Shown piece by piece: positions 1 through 12,584 of a stretch of DNA of 64,000 nt. This DNA comes from Patella vulgata (taxonomy: Eukaryota; Mollusca; Gastropoda; Patellidae): positions 63,091,431 through 63,155,430 of the forward strand of contig NC_065882.2 of assembly GCF_932274485.2 (NCBI RefSeq). Reading direction: 5' to 3'. Positions within the stretch are counted from its first letter, which is position 1; the number at the start of each line of letters is the position of its first letter. The notes beneath the pieces are model-generated. The model did no database searches and was not told the origin of the DNA. It saw only the letters and a list, made by a program, of their open reading frames with translations. Both the position numbers and the translations under genes were made by a program.

Positions 1-118
1 CTGTTGATTGTTCCAAATGTATCCATATCACTGAATGATTGATTTATAATTTGTATCAATCATTATTATAGGCCTATTCCAAAAAATAAAGGATGGTGGG
101 CATTGACAATTGACAGTA

Positions 119-687
119 GAGAGGTTCCGCAACCAGTACAAACTACAAACACAGCTTCATACTTCGCACTTGGTTTTTGACAGAATTCCGTTTCTGCCAG
201 AATGTAAAGCCTGTAGTATGATCTTTAATTAGTTCCAAGGTTGTTCACCTAAAACAAGGAATAACACTGTTTAGTTTCGTTAAATAAAAAATATCAAATC
301 AAATCAAATTTTGGTCCTGAAGAAACACATTGAAGTGTGTTTTTTTTTTTATCAAATTCGAGATGATTTGATCTTATCGAGTACTGTGGGAAAAAAAACA
401 TATTTCACAGCCCGAAAATTGGCCCCAAATCAGAACAATTGCCGACAACTTTGACGCCGATCAACCTTCTACAGAATTTTAATTGTTCAAGCTTTCTGTA
501 AAAGCGCAAAAATGCGAATTTCATCCACAAATCAGCAAAAAAATCATGATTTTGTACTTCGATTTTTAACCACAGACTTTTCCCGATTTCTTCGCAGAAA
601 ATGGACGATCCGAACTGATGACGTCAGCACATAAACACTTCGTAGTTGTACTACTTGTAGTTGTTCGTACTGCCTGCGGAACCTCAC
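119..687. mobile_element. Non-autonomous TIR element, TA target duplication
   Basis: The ends are GAGAGGTTCCGCA and, read inward on the other strand, GTGAGGTTCCGCA; similarity continues for about 28 bp (CAGTAC and CAAACTAC/CGAACAACTAC). TA flanks both sides (117-118, 688-689), as for the Tc1/mariner/IS630 group. No transposase is coded. A perfect CRE (TGACGTCA) lies at 619-626 near the right end. Confidence 0.7.
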
Positions 688-849
688 TAGTAAAGAGCAC
701 ACATTTGACATTGCTTTGCTAACACAACTGGGGCAACAATTTCTAGTTTATTATATTATAAATATAAGTAAGAATTATCCTCTAAGTTATTGTTTATCTA
801 GAACAAAAAACATTTTGGTAACAACCTTTAGTACATTGTATATTAAGAT

Positions 850-1060
850 GGCTGCTCAATGAATGAGGTAGACTCACAAATCAGGTTGTCCTGGATTCAA
901 TCTCATTTTTGGGCAACAAAGTTCTTCTGTGTTTTTCCAGTTTAATTTCCCCTTGTCCTCGATGCAAGACAAAAGTGGAATGGGATTTAATGTCCTATTT
1001 ACCTCGTTGAAGGACAGAGTGCCTGGCAAAAACCATATCTGTTTGAATGATTACATGACA
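850..1060 (+). repeat. Very old SINE-2-like copy
   Basis: It holds a B-box-like GGATTCAATCTC, then CCTTGTCCTCGATGCAAGAC, which resembles the SINE-2 body (CCTTGTCAGTGATGCAGGAC). Strongly diverged, and the borders are approximate. Confidence 0.35.
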
Positions 1061-4000
1061 TTTTGGACTTGGCTCAAAATATTTATTTAATAATGATTTA
1101 GGGATGAACACAAAAGTTAGTCCTAACTGTGGTCAAAATCAAAAGGTCGCCAGACAGAATGGGTTGAAAAACAAAAGTCATGTGTACACGTTGGAATTTG
1201 ATGAGGACTAAAGAGTAGACAGAAACGCCACTGTCTGAGCAAAATTATCTCTTAGCACACTGTATAGCTCACATAATGCAGAACTATTATTACTACATAC
1301 ATTATTGTGAAGCAGTCATGGGATTTCAAAATTTTAGTTGTCGGACATTTTCTTCCCGAAAATAAAGGGACATAATAACTCTTATAGTTATTTAAGCAGG
1401 CGTTTTCAAACCACAATTAAGAATCATGTGTCAACAAAATATTCAAATTCATACGTAATAAAAAAAAATTAGAATCCCCCCGTAATTTTTCATATTTAAT
1501 TCCCGTACCGTATTCAAATTTATGTCTATAATATTCCTAAAAAATTACATGACATCGTAATACCATAGAATGAAAGCGTGCCGACTACTGCCCATCCGTA
1601 CCGGTTTCAAATTCCCCCAAAATTACCGTATTTTTCGGGTCATAAGTCGATACATTTTTCAGCAAAGTCTGGCATTCGTCTTATGCTCCGTTTCGATTTA
1701 TATACGGAAGGTAAAAAAAATGACATCCCAAAATTTATTTGGCCGTAAACCATAGTAAACGTCGCTCTAACAGAACGAGCGAGTGACACCAACTGCTAAA
1801 TAATCCCATTCGACTCTAAGCACGCGCTATCGTCTAAGAACAATTACTGTAACTACTTACGTTATTCCAATCGAAATATTCGTCAACATTTCTTAGCGTG
1901 TTTTTTTATTTATTTAAAAACATAAACCCAATTCCAAATATGATCATAAATCCGACAATATGCCATCAAAATAGAATCTTTTCTGCCGACATCAGACGTA
2001 TTACATTCGGCACGTTTACACCTCTTAATTCCACGTGTCTCGCGAGATTTCTACTTTCATTTTGCGTGTGTGTGAAATAGCTTTATTTAACTTCGGCTTC
2101 CACTGAAGAAATATCACAGACAAGTTATCTGACGCAATGTATATTGATTTGGGGTGTTATATACTATTAGGATATGTGACATATATGACCAATGTCTACG
2201 GTCGACATCAAGGAGATTAAAACGTGAGACAATGGAGAAATCACGGGTTAATCACATAGATTAAGTTTATTGGATTGATATATAGTTTGACAAAGAGAAG
2301 CAATGACTTCTCTTCAGGATTGAATTGTGAATTGTCCGACAAAGAATTAAGTCAGCCAATCAAGGCAGATTAAGTAGTTAATCAAGGTAGGTGTATTGAC
2401 GGCATAAAACGATAAATACGTTGATCACTTAATTACCTAATCAATCCAGCCTATTATCAACGATAATCGGGTTGAGTGGTAGTTATGCACTCAGTATACT
2501 ATATTAATTTTGGAATTTTGAATATTATTTACCATGTCTTGATGTCCGATTGCGCATATTCCTGGTCGGACAATTTAGGACGTTTGGAAAATAGCGTCGG
2601 ACATGTCCGGAATATACAGGCAAAATCCCATCACTGTTGTGAAGCCACTTTGAAAATGGGGATGACACTGTCTCCTGAGGTGCACATGATAACTACAAGG
2701 CTAATTAAGAAATTTATACTCCATTTTACCTCTGTGAACAATGCAGGGAGAATTCTGAATATAGTATTTTCGAAGATCTGTTAACGAATCTATGGCCCAT
2801 GAGAAATCAACCATGTATATTTAGTAAGCCCACCAACCTCTCGTACATCAAAAAGTTGATTTCTCCATCGCATAGTTCAGTGTTTGTCAGACATAATAAA
2901 CCATATTAATTTGTAGTTCTAGCACTCTTTGGATGTACATGTAGTACATGTTGACATTTGTATGCAGTTTTTTGGTTTTTGGTGATGTTACTCTGTGGAC
3001 ATCTTGACTTGTCATTCTAGGTTAGATCTAGATTTGCCCCATAGAAATAGACAAGTTATGATTATCACCAACAACCAGAATTGACAATTATACCTATTTA
3101 CAAGTATTTTATGAGTAATAAATGTTGAATAAAACCATAAGTAGTGAAACATCTGTTTCTATTGTAATTATATATCTGCATATATATCGAATATTGTTTT
3201 GTAGTTGTCATATTTACATGTATATCATTTTTATTAGGACTAAAAACAGGAATTAATATACATACAAATGACTGTATTAACGGTAATAACTATGTATCTC
3301 CATTAGCCCATTGGCCTCTACATTAATTCCCATTCCACTTTACCTGTCCGTTTATTGAATGCCGATAATTTTTATTGTGCTATCATGCTTCCTTCCCTGC
3401 CTTGATATAGTTTAATGATGTTGTATGGTAGCCTATTCAATATTGCTGTAATGCAATGCTTTCCATTCCTGGAAACTTTGATTTATAATACATTTTGAAC
3501 TAACTATTTTTATTTCTTATCCTTCATCCCAAATTCCTTTTTATACGCATATCTCATAAAATGTCTAAGATACATGTATCTTTATGAAAAGTCTTACACA
3601 CATCAACCTTGATTTAATCAGTTTTGTTTCCCATGGAGACAGATTTAGCTTAGTGTCCTTTCAAACTTGCATCATTCATGTATCTGGCACTGAGCATATA
3701 ACTTTTCAGTCTTGTGATACTTTGAGATTGAAATTCTAAAAGAAACAAACAGTGGTGGTATTTGGCAATTGAACTCATGTTATGTACAGTGTACAATATA
3801 TTAATAATAGTATTTGGTTGTTGATCACGGCAATAACACAGAGATTGCCTATCCAATTACCTTTCTAAACATATCGAAGGGTGTAGAATTTTTAGGACTG
3901 AGTCTTCCTGTTTCAAATATATGCAGGTCTTTGTTTACTGATTGCCGGGTAATTTCAATTGTATACCCTTTGTACTTTGTGTTTACCAAAATATTGTTAT

Positions 4001-4109
4001 GTGTAATTCATGCCATATACAAGTTATTAAAAGTTATTAATACAAGGTATTATTTAAGCTCTTCCTATTCAATTACCTAATATTAGATTTACATGTTTTA
4101 CTATTTCAG

Positions 4110-7100
4110 TATAGTTCAGTAGATACCAGCCCAGTCAGTAATTACATCACACATCCATTCTGGAACTGGGTAGTTCAGGTGAGTTTAATTACAGGTATAT
4201 AGGGGATTCCTGTTCTAAGAAATGTACCAATCAAATTGTGGAATATTTTCTTCTTACATGTACATAACCTACATTTGTATGTATGTAATATCATCACCGC
4301 CAGTTTATGTTAATTGACAATCACAGCATGGCTCTTTAAGCTCATACACCCAATCCCACTGTAGAATTTATTAGTTGATGTAGCACACTCTGTTAAATAA
4401 CAATTAGCCTGATAAGTACCATTCAATATATTAATTTTACACAATACACCTAAAGACATCAATAATGACATGGGTTTGATATGAAGTCACTGATACATGT
4501 ATGTACAGTGTAGACATAAAGCACCACAATGGCTCCTGGAGTGCAGCATTAATGGTAACCAGAAGGTCCCTGTATCAATCCGGGTGTTAGTCCTAACAAG
4601 TACCTTATGCTTTTCTGGATTGGTTTTCCCTAGTTCGTGGCATATAGCCCAGACCTTGCATGGAAAGGCCTTTAGATATTTGAATTGGACAATAAAAAAG
4701 GTCTATATATACCTTTGCCATTAGTAATACATTAAAGAAGCATAGCACCACTGTCAAGACAATATCCCACATGGCACACGGCATGACATACATGTATGTC
4801 TGTCTGAATTAGCCTGGTTGTAGCAGAAAAGACACTAAACCCTATTTCATTTTTATGACCAAAAATATTATTAAAAAGTTTATTAATATTCTTTTTTTTT
4901 CAGTTTGTTCCATTATGGGTAGCTCCAAATGTCCTGACTCTTACAGGTTTTTTATTTCTACTGGTGAATTTTGCTATCATGACATATTATGATGTCGATT
5001 TCTATAGTTCTAGTCTTGATCATCCAGTCCCTCCACCTGCACCAAGTTGGGTATGGTTAGTTGGAGCAATAAATAATTTTTTAGCTCATACTTTAGGTAT
5101 GTATAATACTAACTATGAGACATTAGAAATGTATTGGTGAACTGTAAATGGTTGAAATATTTCTTTTATTTGCAAGTGTTTGTGTGGCAAATGTCAGACA
5201 TTTTACAGGAAATTTTAGGTACAAGTATTTTAGGACTGTGTAGCCATATTCTCTTGACAACTTTAATCTCTTAAAATCTGTCGCCTGTTACTAGTATTCA
5301 ATCTAAGTTATTTAGGCCTTAGATTAAAAGTACTGTCAGTATTTTCCTTTTGACTTACTACATAACCTAGTCCCAGAAATATCTTAGTACATGTATTTAT
5401 GGGGGTTTGGATGGCCGAATTATTAGCATGTGCGTGCTGTATCATAAGGTCTACCAATGAGTCAACTGGCGTGGTTTCGATTCCCCGGTTGTACGTGACG
5501 AGGAGTAGGGTCGCCTGTCCAACCTCATGGGTTTTCTCTGGGTCCTCCGGTTTCCTCCCACTGCTAAAGACCCCTACGCGCAAGCGAATTATTAAAATAA
5601 AATTGAACCATGTGTTAGTCCCAAAATGACCTAGTTTGTGTCAAGTGGATGTTAAACCCCATTTCTCTCTCTCACATGTATTTACACCATGTAGGCTGAA
5701 TTAAAAGAGTAATTCTTAAGTTAACCCTCTCTCTCACAATATTTTATGCTTCTCAGCATAAGTGCTACTTGACAATTCTATTATTAGATATTCTCTAAAT
5801 ATGATATATTTTACATACAAAACTCATAATGTACTAAAAAACACTGTATTGTCACCTTTATAAAGTCATGTTCGACTGAACACACTTTTTTTGTTAAACT
5901 TGTGATCTAGATTTTTATCACTACTTGAATCAGATTGTGACACCTGTGATACATGTACATCACATTAGGATACATTTCATAGTACTAATTCACTACTTAG
6001 TTTTAGTATTGTTTTGTACTTTTTAAAATTACAGTGTAAATTTGTAATTGGTACAGGTATATCATTGCACATGTTTGAGTTTTAATACCAATGCTTAAAG
6101 ATACATTATTGGGGGATTAGATAAAGAGCTGGCAGTTCTCACTATGATAGTTTAAAAACTAGATAATGTAAAGGAAATATGCTGAAAATTTCAGTCAAAT
6201 TGATCCACTCTGAACCAAGATTTTAGTGATTGAATTTTGGGTGCAGCCTCGATCATCATTACTAACGTTGGTACGATAAAAAACGATAAGCAGCAGATAA
6301 GATTCTAATCCAGAAAATATCGCAGGCTAGCAATGACATCGAGAGTTGATTATGATCTGGATAAGTTAATTATATGTCTAATTAATAATTTAGATAACAT
6401 TTCAGGCCTAAAGAAAGAAGTGCAATTGGCAGATTTAGCTCTTGCATAATGTATGTTTAACAAATGGTTACTATATTTTTCAGATGGTATAGATGGGAAG
6501 CAAGCTAGAAGAACTCGGTCCAGTAGTCCACTCGGCGAACTCTTCGATCATGGTCTGGACAGTTGGGCTACAGTTATGTTACCGGTTGCTTTGTATTCCA
6601 TATTTGGTCGTGGAGAATTTGGAGCAAGTGTGCTCCGAGTTTATTTTATAATCCTTGGTGTTCAGTTCTGTTTTCTGTTATCTCACTGGGAAAAGTACAA
6701 CACAGGAGTTCTTTTTCTTCCATGGGGTTACGATGTTAGTCAGCTGGTAAGTTTAGTTTGCCGTATTACTCATAATGAGAATAAATGCCCACTTAAGGCT
6801 ATGTAAGGCAAATCTTCTGGGGTTTGATAATTATATAGGTGTTGAAGTGAACAGATTTTGAATATTTTAGTTAACAGATGATGAATATAAACCTAATCCC
6901 TTCAGCTTAGATGTCTGTGACTTGTCATATTTTGACATTTAACCACTACTACAACCAAGCAGGCCATATGACATATAATCACTACTACATTCAAACAGAC
7001 CATATGACATTTAATCACCACTACAACCAAACAGGCCATGGGTAGTGATCTTTTGACAAAATAAAAACCTTCATTCCAGGACACTTTAGTGAGAACCAGA

Positions 7101-10100
7101 TTTTTTAATTATAATGTTGTTTAGATGCTGTAGGGTACCATTTTAGCCGGGGGTTGGATAGTCTGGGTACCCCACCTTTTGGACTTATATTTTTTGTTTT
7201 TGTTGTAAAGGGAAAAGGCTATTGAATGATGTGGCTGAATAGTATAAAGTGTGCACTTTAGGTCATAAAGTCTGTTATTGAGTCAAGCTTCATTGTTTCC
7301 TTTCCCAACTTGTACGTGACAAGGAGTATGGTCGTCTGTCCAACCTTGTGGGTTTTCTCGGGGTCCTCCGGTTACCTCACACTGCTAAAGATCCCAATGC
7401 ACAGATGAATTATTAAAGTAAAATTGAACCATAGATGTATGTTAGTCCCCCAATGACCTAGTTTGTGTCGTGCAGACATTAAGCCCCATTTCTGTCTCTC
7501 TCGCTATTTATGATTTTTATTAGTTTATAATCCTACTGTTTTCAGGGAATGACAGCTTTGTATCTTATAACATATGTCTATGGCATAGAGTTTTGGAAAT
7601 TTAATGTTCCATATATAGATTTAACAGCTGGAGATTTATTTGAAATTATAGTCCATTGTAAGTATTATTTACTATATTGTCTAGTTACCACAAACCGTAA
7701 TGAGTATTTTAATATACAGTGGACTCTGTCAAATCCGACATCGTACGGGATCGTAACAAGATGTCGGATTACGCAGAGTGTCGGAATACCCAGTTTTCTC
7801 AAAACCGGAAATATTGTAACTTCGAAAACCAGAAGTATTATTATAATGTAGCTTCGAATCACCTGAATGTTATTCCCTTTAAAAATGATAAACCTTTCTG
7901 TACATGCATAGGCATTTTGAATCTGTCGTTAATTTATCTTCTTCGCCGTCTTCAGTTGATCGCACTCTTGTCTTTGCTATCACGTGTTCATTGATAATGG
8001 GCGTACTCGATTGAACATTCCGGAACTGAATTCTCTCAATCCCAAAAATAGTGACAATCGACTGACAGAACTGTGACAGGACTGAATTCCGCGTCACTTG
8101 ATTGCAATTCTGTCAATTCGGGACGTTCCAACTGTGAATCGAGCATCCCCAGGTCGCCGTCACACAGTTCGAAGAGATCCGTAGGGTGACAAAACTTATA
8201 GGTTATTCAGGTTCAATCGGCATGCGCAATGAATGTTTCCAACAGGTGCTAGGAATATATTTAAAACTGTGAATTCAGGGGGAAAATTCGTGGATATTCT
8301 TGAGTATTTGTCACAACTGTCGTACAAGAAATTAAAGTTATCAAAATTAATTGGGACATGAAAATGGTGTCGGTTTTCACAGAGTGCCGGAGTGATCAGA
8401 GGTTGGATGTGACAGAGTGCACTGTATATATATCTTTGATATTTGTCATAAATAATGAATGAATTAAATGCTTATTCTTAGGTTATTTCTATTAAAGATC
8501 GAGGAACATACGGTTTACAATTAGATTTCTGATTTAAAATGTTTACCAATTTTAGATTCAATTTTTATTATTGTGTCAATGTAGTTACACACAGTCATTT
8601 GTATCTGAACTACATGTATGGCTTTTTCTTGGAATGGAAAAATTTTGAATCCCACAAAGCAATTCAACCCACAAAAAAATCAATGATTTTTGACTAGGAT
8701 TATAGGGTTCTGGTCATTCCTACTCGAAGCAAAACAGTAGGACGTTAAATTTCATTTCATTTTAGAACTGTATTTACTTTGGTTGTTAACTTATTTTATG
8801 CCTTCCTTTTATTTCAGTGGGATTTTTTGTGTTAACATTCCCCATTACATTTTGGAATATATACAAGTAAGAATTTATTTTACTATATTTAACGTCTGAT
8901 TTGGAGAAAGGTGTGGGATTGTAATCCTGAAACTTCACTCTTATCATTTTCAGACAAATATCTTTAATAAAGAAAAAAAAGAAAGTATTTATGTACTGAT
9001 TAGATTTCGAAACATAATGATGATGTATGATGTATTTTTAAATTAATTCTGTTGAAGTGAGCAAATTTGATCTAATTTAACTTTTAAGGTGCTGAGCTCT
9101 AAGACAAATCTAATTTACTGTTATAGAAAAATTGAGTTTAAAAAAACAGCAATCCATGAATGTATCATTCAAATTTTATTTCAGAGCATATAAAGATAAA
9201 ACTGGCAAGATGCGGTCATTTACAGAAGCATTGCGACCATTAGTTTCAACAGCTATATTATTTATATTACTTTTATTGTGGATCAGATTTTCCAGTTATG
9301 ATATTTTAGAGAAACACCCCAGATTATATTACTGGACAACTGGGACAGCTTTTTCAAATATAGCAGTAAGTTTTTATTTTGTATATTGTTGTCATTGGTG
9401 TTGTCTTTATTTGTCTAGCCACACTTTGAATTTCTGTGTTGGTTGGGATTTTTGAGAATTATATTTCCAAACTGTTTCGGATTGTTCATCTAGTCATTAT
9501 AGTTGAATTAGCAGCTGATGTGTCAATTTTAATTTCCTGTCAATCTATATTGGTGAGAAATTACCATGTGCATGTTACCTGAATCTTGTTACACAGGAAC
9601 ATTGATAGTATGTGACTTTAGAGGAACTGTTGAAGATATATAATAGATCACAATACTGGTTTATTTTGTGTAAAAGCTCTTAATTTTATGCCAGTCTTTT
9701 GTATCTAAAAATAGCTCTGTGTTATTTATGCTAACATTTTGTTTTCTCGTGTTCAGATGGATACTTGATAGCAAATTTAACTAGACTCAACAACTGCAAA
9801 ACTGGGACAAATTAAATAACTGCTCAATATTTTGAGCCTAAATGAAATGAAATGGGGTTTAACATCCTACTGGTTTTGAGCTTAAACTTTTTCATAAGAT
9901 GCATGTGTTTACTATGAGTGTATACTGCAAAACTGCGACAAATTAAGTAACTTTTGAGAACTGCTCAATATTTTGAGTTTGAACTTTCGACGAGATGCAT
10001 GTGTATACTATCAGTGTATACTTTGTGAGATCTAGTATTATTGGGGTTATAGGGTTAACTTATTGTGATTTTGTTTATATTTCAGTGTCGTTTGATCGTA

Positions 10101-11476
10101 GCCCAAATGAGTAATACTAGATGTGAATTAATCAACAATAGAGTGATTATATTAGCTGTTATTGTTTGTGTAGTTTATTTATATCCATTAGGAACTAAAG
10201 AATTATATTTGCTATGGTTCTATTGTTTATATACTACAATATCACATGTTATATATGGCATTTTTGTGGTGAGTATTATCACTTGTTTCAAAGTTTTGTG
10301 GACGTACATTGTGGTCGCCCCTGTCCGGATGGACGTCCATCCGTCCGTCCGTCTGTCTGTTTGTCCGTCCACAATTTGTTTGTGGGCACTCTACAGGTCA
10401 CAATTTTTATCCAATTTTGACGAAACTTGAAATATAAGTCTATCTCCCAAAGATCTTGGTTCCTTTCGATATTGCCATGTATCGGACCATAACTTCATGG
10501 ATTATGGCCCCTGATTGTACGAAAAATTGCTTTTGTTTTTAGCTTGTTCTCTATCCATCTCTTGCAAAATGTGGGCATTAAGCTGACTGACTTGAGCTTC
10601 TTTACCAAAATGAACATTCAAGTCTAATTTAACACTTTAACAAAGGCGTAATTTCACTAATACTTGAATTTGTTTTAACTAAATGATGACTCATAACTGA
10701 ACACTCTTAAACTTTTATGTCCAAGGTATGGCAAAATCAAATCATTGACTTTGATTCTCGAATGATTTCTCAGTAGTTCATTATTACAGTGCATGCATTA
10801 CACATTCGTTATCTGATAATGCCATTGTTCATTAAAATATGTGAACATTAAAATATGTAAATTGGCCTCTCTCAACGTGCCACGAAAGATATAATCCCTT
10901 AATAACAGATAATCCGTCCCTGTAATTTGCATGTTTTTTTAACGTCCTACTGTTTTGCTCCGAACTGGGCTAATGAAGACGCACATACACCATACAGTGT
11001 GCTATGAGGGAAATTTTGCCCGGACAGTGGCACTACGGCCTACTCTTATATTGAATTACAACTGTCAAGGGGTCTTTTACGTGCATGCCAATGTGTACAC
11101 GGGACAGCTTTCCTTGTCAGCCCCTCCATCCTGCATCACTGACAAGGGAGAACCACACCGGAAAATCTGGATGAACTTTCTCGGCCAATGCAGGGATCGA
11201 ACACCTGACCTCCAGGCTTGCAAGCCAGCGTCTTATCCACTTAGCCACGTGATCCCCCTATCTACTTAGTAAAATGGCTGTAAAGGAAATACATCTATTG
11301 CAACTGTTACATGTCTATTCAGGTGAATTTGTATCAAATTCAGATAACCTGAACTACATGTAACCTAAACATTTTCTGCCTCAATTTTATCAACATATTT
11401 ATTTTCATTATAGGTAAAAGAAATGTGTGATCATTTTAGGATAAATGCATTTACCATTCCAAAGAGAAAGCAGTGA
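4110..11476 (+). CDS. SELENOI: Ethanolaminephosphotransferase 1 (SELENOI/EPT1), 5' end missing
   Basis: This enzyme transfers phosphoethanolamine from CDP-ethanolamine to diacylglycerol in the ER/Golgi membrane, the last step of the Kennedy pathway to phosphatidylethanolamine. Eight exons are seen: 4110-4178, 4904-5096, 6484-6746, 7546-7657, 8818-8866, 9185-9365, 10086-10268 and 11414-11476. All have GT/AG borders and keep frame, giving 370 residues. The CDP-alcohol phosphotransferase signature (DGxxGKQARR, then [12 protein letters not shown]) is complete; its first Asp is split across the 5096/6484 junction. Several hydrophobic segments follow, as expected for this polytopic family. The protein aligns with human SELENOI from YSAVDTNP onward, so only about 19 N-terminal residues are missing. 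No exon for them was found in 1-4109, and they probably lie upstream. The CDS ends KRKQ-TGA; that TGA falls within one residue of the human selenocysteine. Confidence 0.93.
5400..5673 (+). repeat. SINE-1 copy with target-site duplication
   Basis: tRNA-like head with A box (TGGCCGAATTATTAGC) and B box (GGTTTCGATTCCCCGG), the conserved middle (CTCCGGTTTCCTCCCACTGC), and the 3' end GGATGTTAAACCCCATTTC followed by a TC tail. ACATGTATTTA flanks both sides (5389-5399, 5674-5684). It sits in a SELENOI intron. Confidence 0.88.
6095..6460. mobile_element. TTAA-flanked TIR element, copy 1
   Basis: The ends read TTAAAGATACATTAT and, inverted, TTAAACATACATTAT; TTAA at both edges looks like the target duplication. 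A related copy is at 45093-45483. Its right edge is only 23 bp before SELENOI exon 6484-6746, so it supplies much of the branch-point region. Confidence 0.65.
6920..7045. repeat. Three-copy minisatellite, about 51 bp unit
   Basis: Tandem units contain CATATGACAT(A/T)TAATCAC and CACTACAACCAA(G/A)CAGG. It is intronic in SELENOI. Confidence 0.6.
7226..7504 (+). repeat. Old SINE-1 copy
   Basis: A diverged A box (GTGGCTGAATAGTATAAAG), then CTGTTATTGAGTC, GGGTCCTCCGGTTACC, ATGACCTAGTTTGTGTCG and a TCTGTCTCTCTCG tail. It lies in a SELENOI intron, just before exon 7546-7657. Confidence 0.75.
7717..8424. mobile_element. pogo/mariner-like TIR element, TA target duplication
   Basis: The ends are CAGTGGACTCTGTCAAATCC and, inverted, CAGTGCACTCTGTCACATCC, with TA on both sides (7715-7716, 8425-8426). 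Subterminal copies of GTCGG...AGAGTG(T/C)CGG are seen inside. No transposase is coded. CAGTG termini with TA duplication are typical of the pogo/Tigger group. Intronic in SELENOI. Confidence 0.75.
8713..8764 (+). repeat. SINE-2 3'-end fragment
   Basis: It contains GCAAAACAGTAGGACGTTAA and ATTTCATTTCAT, the SINE-2 3' end. It lies about 54 bp before SELENOI exon 8818-8866. Confidence 0.6.
9790..10025. repeat. Local direct duplication in a SELENOI intron
   Basis: CTGCAAAACTGGGACAAATT and its second copy, with G for C, start about 135 bp apart. Both continue through CTGCTCAATATTTTGAG and GATGCATGTGT. The first copy is split by the 36-bp SINE-2 insertion. Confidence 0.65.
9838..9873 (-). repeat. 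36-bp SINE-2 tail insertion with target-site duplication
   Basis: Only the last part of SINE-2 is present (AATGAAATGAAATGGGGTTT on the plus strand). TTTTGAGC flanks both sides (9830-9837, 9874-9881). A nearby uninterrupted copy of the target sequence (from about 9925) lacks the insert. Confidence 0.75.
10297..10577 (+). mobile_element. Short single-unit Helentron-like copy
   Basis: It contains TGTGGACGTACATTGTGG, a CCGTCCGTCCGT run, CAGGTCACAATTTTTATCC, TTATGGCCCCTGATTGTACG and the end GCAAAATGTGGGCAT. It is thus the unit of the element at 40627-42684 with no tandem expansion. Its left edge begins 29 bp after the donor of SELENOI exon 10086-10268. Confidence 0.65.
10926..11258 (-). repeat. 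SINE-2 copy
   Basis: Read on the minus strand: head GGGGGATCACGTGGCTAAGT with A box, B box GGTGTTCGATCCCTGC, and a body ending AGGACGTTAAA. No clear target duplication. It lies in the last SELENOI intron. Confidence 0.82.
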
Positions 11477-11631
11477 TACAAATGAATGTTTTAGGATTTT
11501 TTTCAAGTGTATTAAACAAATATGAAAGAACTGATATTATAAGATAATATACTCCTACAAGGTCAATATCCATGAAGCATGACTAACACAGTTTTATCAA
11601 GCTAATGCATTATTAACATTGGAGCAATGTC

Positions 11632-11708
11632 GGCATGATATGATGTCATCCATGATGCCAGAGTGACAGATGTATAATACTGTAGATTTCATGTCATCAT
11701 ATCAGGCC
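11632..11708 (+). ncRNA. Long hairpin 156 bp after the SELENOI stop
   Basis: GGC-A-TGATATGATG at 11632-11645 pairs with CATCATATCA-G-GCC at 11695-11708 (13 pairs and one A/G mismatch). Inside, CATGA pairs with TCATG and ACAG with CTGT around an apical loop containing AA. It lies where a SECIS element would be expected, but I cannot place the paired AUGA and GA of the SECIS core, so only an RNA hairpin is claimed. Confidence 0.4.
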
Positions 11709-12584
11709 AGCAAAACTAATTAATGTTGAGGGTTTTTTTGGGTTTTTTTTGTTTATCCAATGTAATAACTGCCTGAGCGCTATAAAATGTGTCCTAATAT
11801 ATCAACAATTCTAACAATACTCTCGAGGTTGGCATTCAGTTATAAAAAAGAAATTAACACTTTCACTGCTGAGCTTTAAGCATAACTGGATTATCTCCCC
11901 TACTATACAAAACAAGATTTGATAAAGATGCTTATTTTATATTTTAATATGTGTACATTTCATTATTATGATCAATGATCCTTTTGAATCCATCTATTAT
12001 TGGTATTTTATATTTTCCCGTTTCAACAATTATTGATTGTTTATTGCCTGTTTGGTCCGGAATCCGAATGGTTGATATCGGCAAGATTACCAGAAGTTGA
12101 CACTGGAAAATTAGTGCAAATAACTTGATTACTGAAGTTTTCCTTAATTACAGTACTTTCATTGCTAATTATATCCGAATCTAATTCATTACCGATAAAT
12201 ATTTACACCAAAATGTGGTCCGTTGTACCACGAATATTTCTTTTCGCAGGATTTCCAGTTTGGTATCGAAAGTAAACAATATTTTTAGCTGTGAGCTTTG
12301 ACCCAGATACTAAATTTAGAAAGTATGAAAATATGATGATGTGTGCAAAGACATAATACCTGGCTCTATATATAGTAACTTTGCCTCAAGAAAAAGTGAC
12401 GTAAAAAAATAGAGATCTTCGTATTTAGCAGTGGAAGTGTTAATGATATTTTCGAAAGTATAATAAATCACTCTAAATAATAAAAGTACAGCTTGTCAAA
12501 TGGAAATAGTACAATGTAGGTCTAGTTATTAGCTCTCGACAAGACAAGGTATCGGAGGGTGATTGGAATTACATGAAACTAAAG

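Larger units (their letters stand above)
1..4109. other. Left flank without a recognised gene
   Basis: Apart from a TIR element (119-687) and a very old SINE-2-like piece (about 850-1060), I see no gene here. The missing first exon of SELENOI was looked for (an exon ending in a KYK-like codon run before GT) and not found. Confidence 0.6.

Noticed and set aside
1624-1700. Possible mobile repeat starting CCGTATTTTTCGGGTCATAA
   Set aside because: The start resembles widespread short repeats, but no second terminus or target duplication could be placed.
5400-5480. tRNA gene
   Set aside because: The A and B boxes belong to a SINE head that cannot fold as a complete tRNA and recurs with the same body downstream.
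11632-11708. Firm SECIS call
   Set aside because: The stem is good but the AUGA/GA core and the helix length do not fit a standard SECIS.
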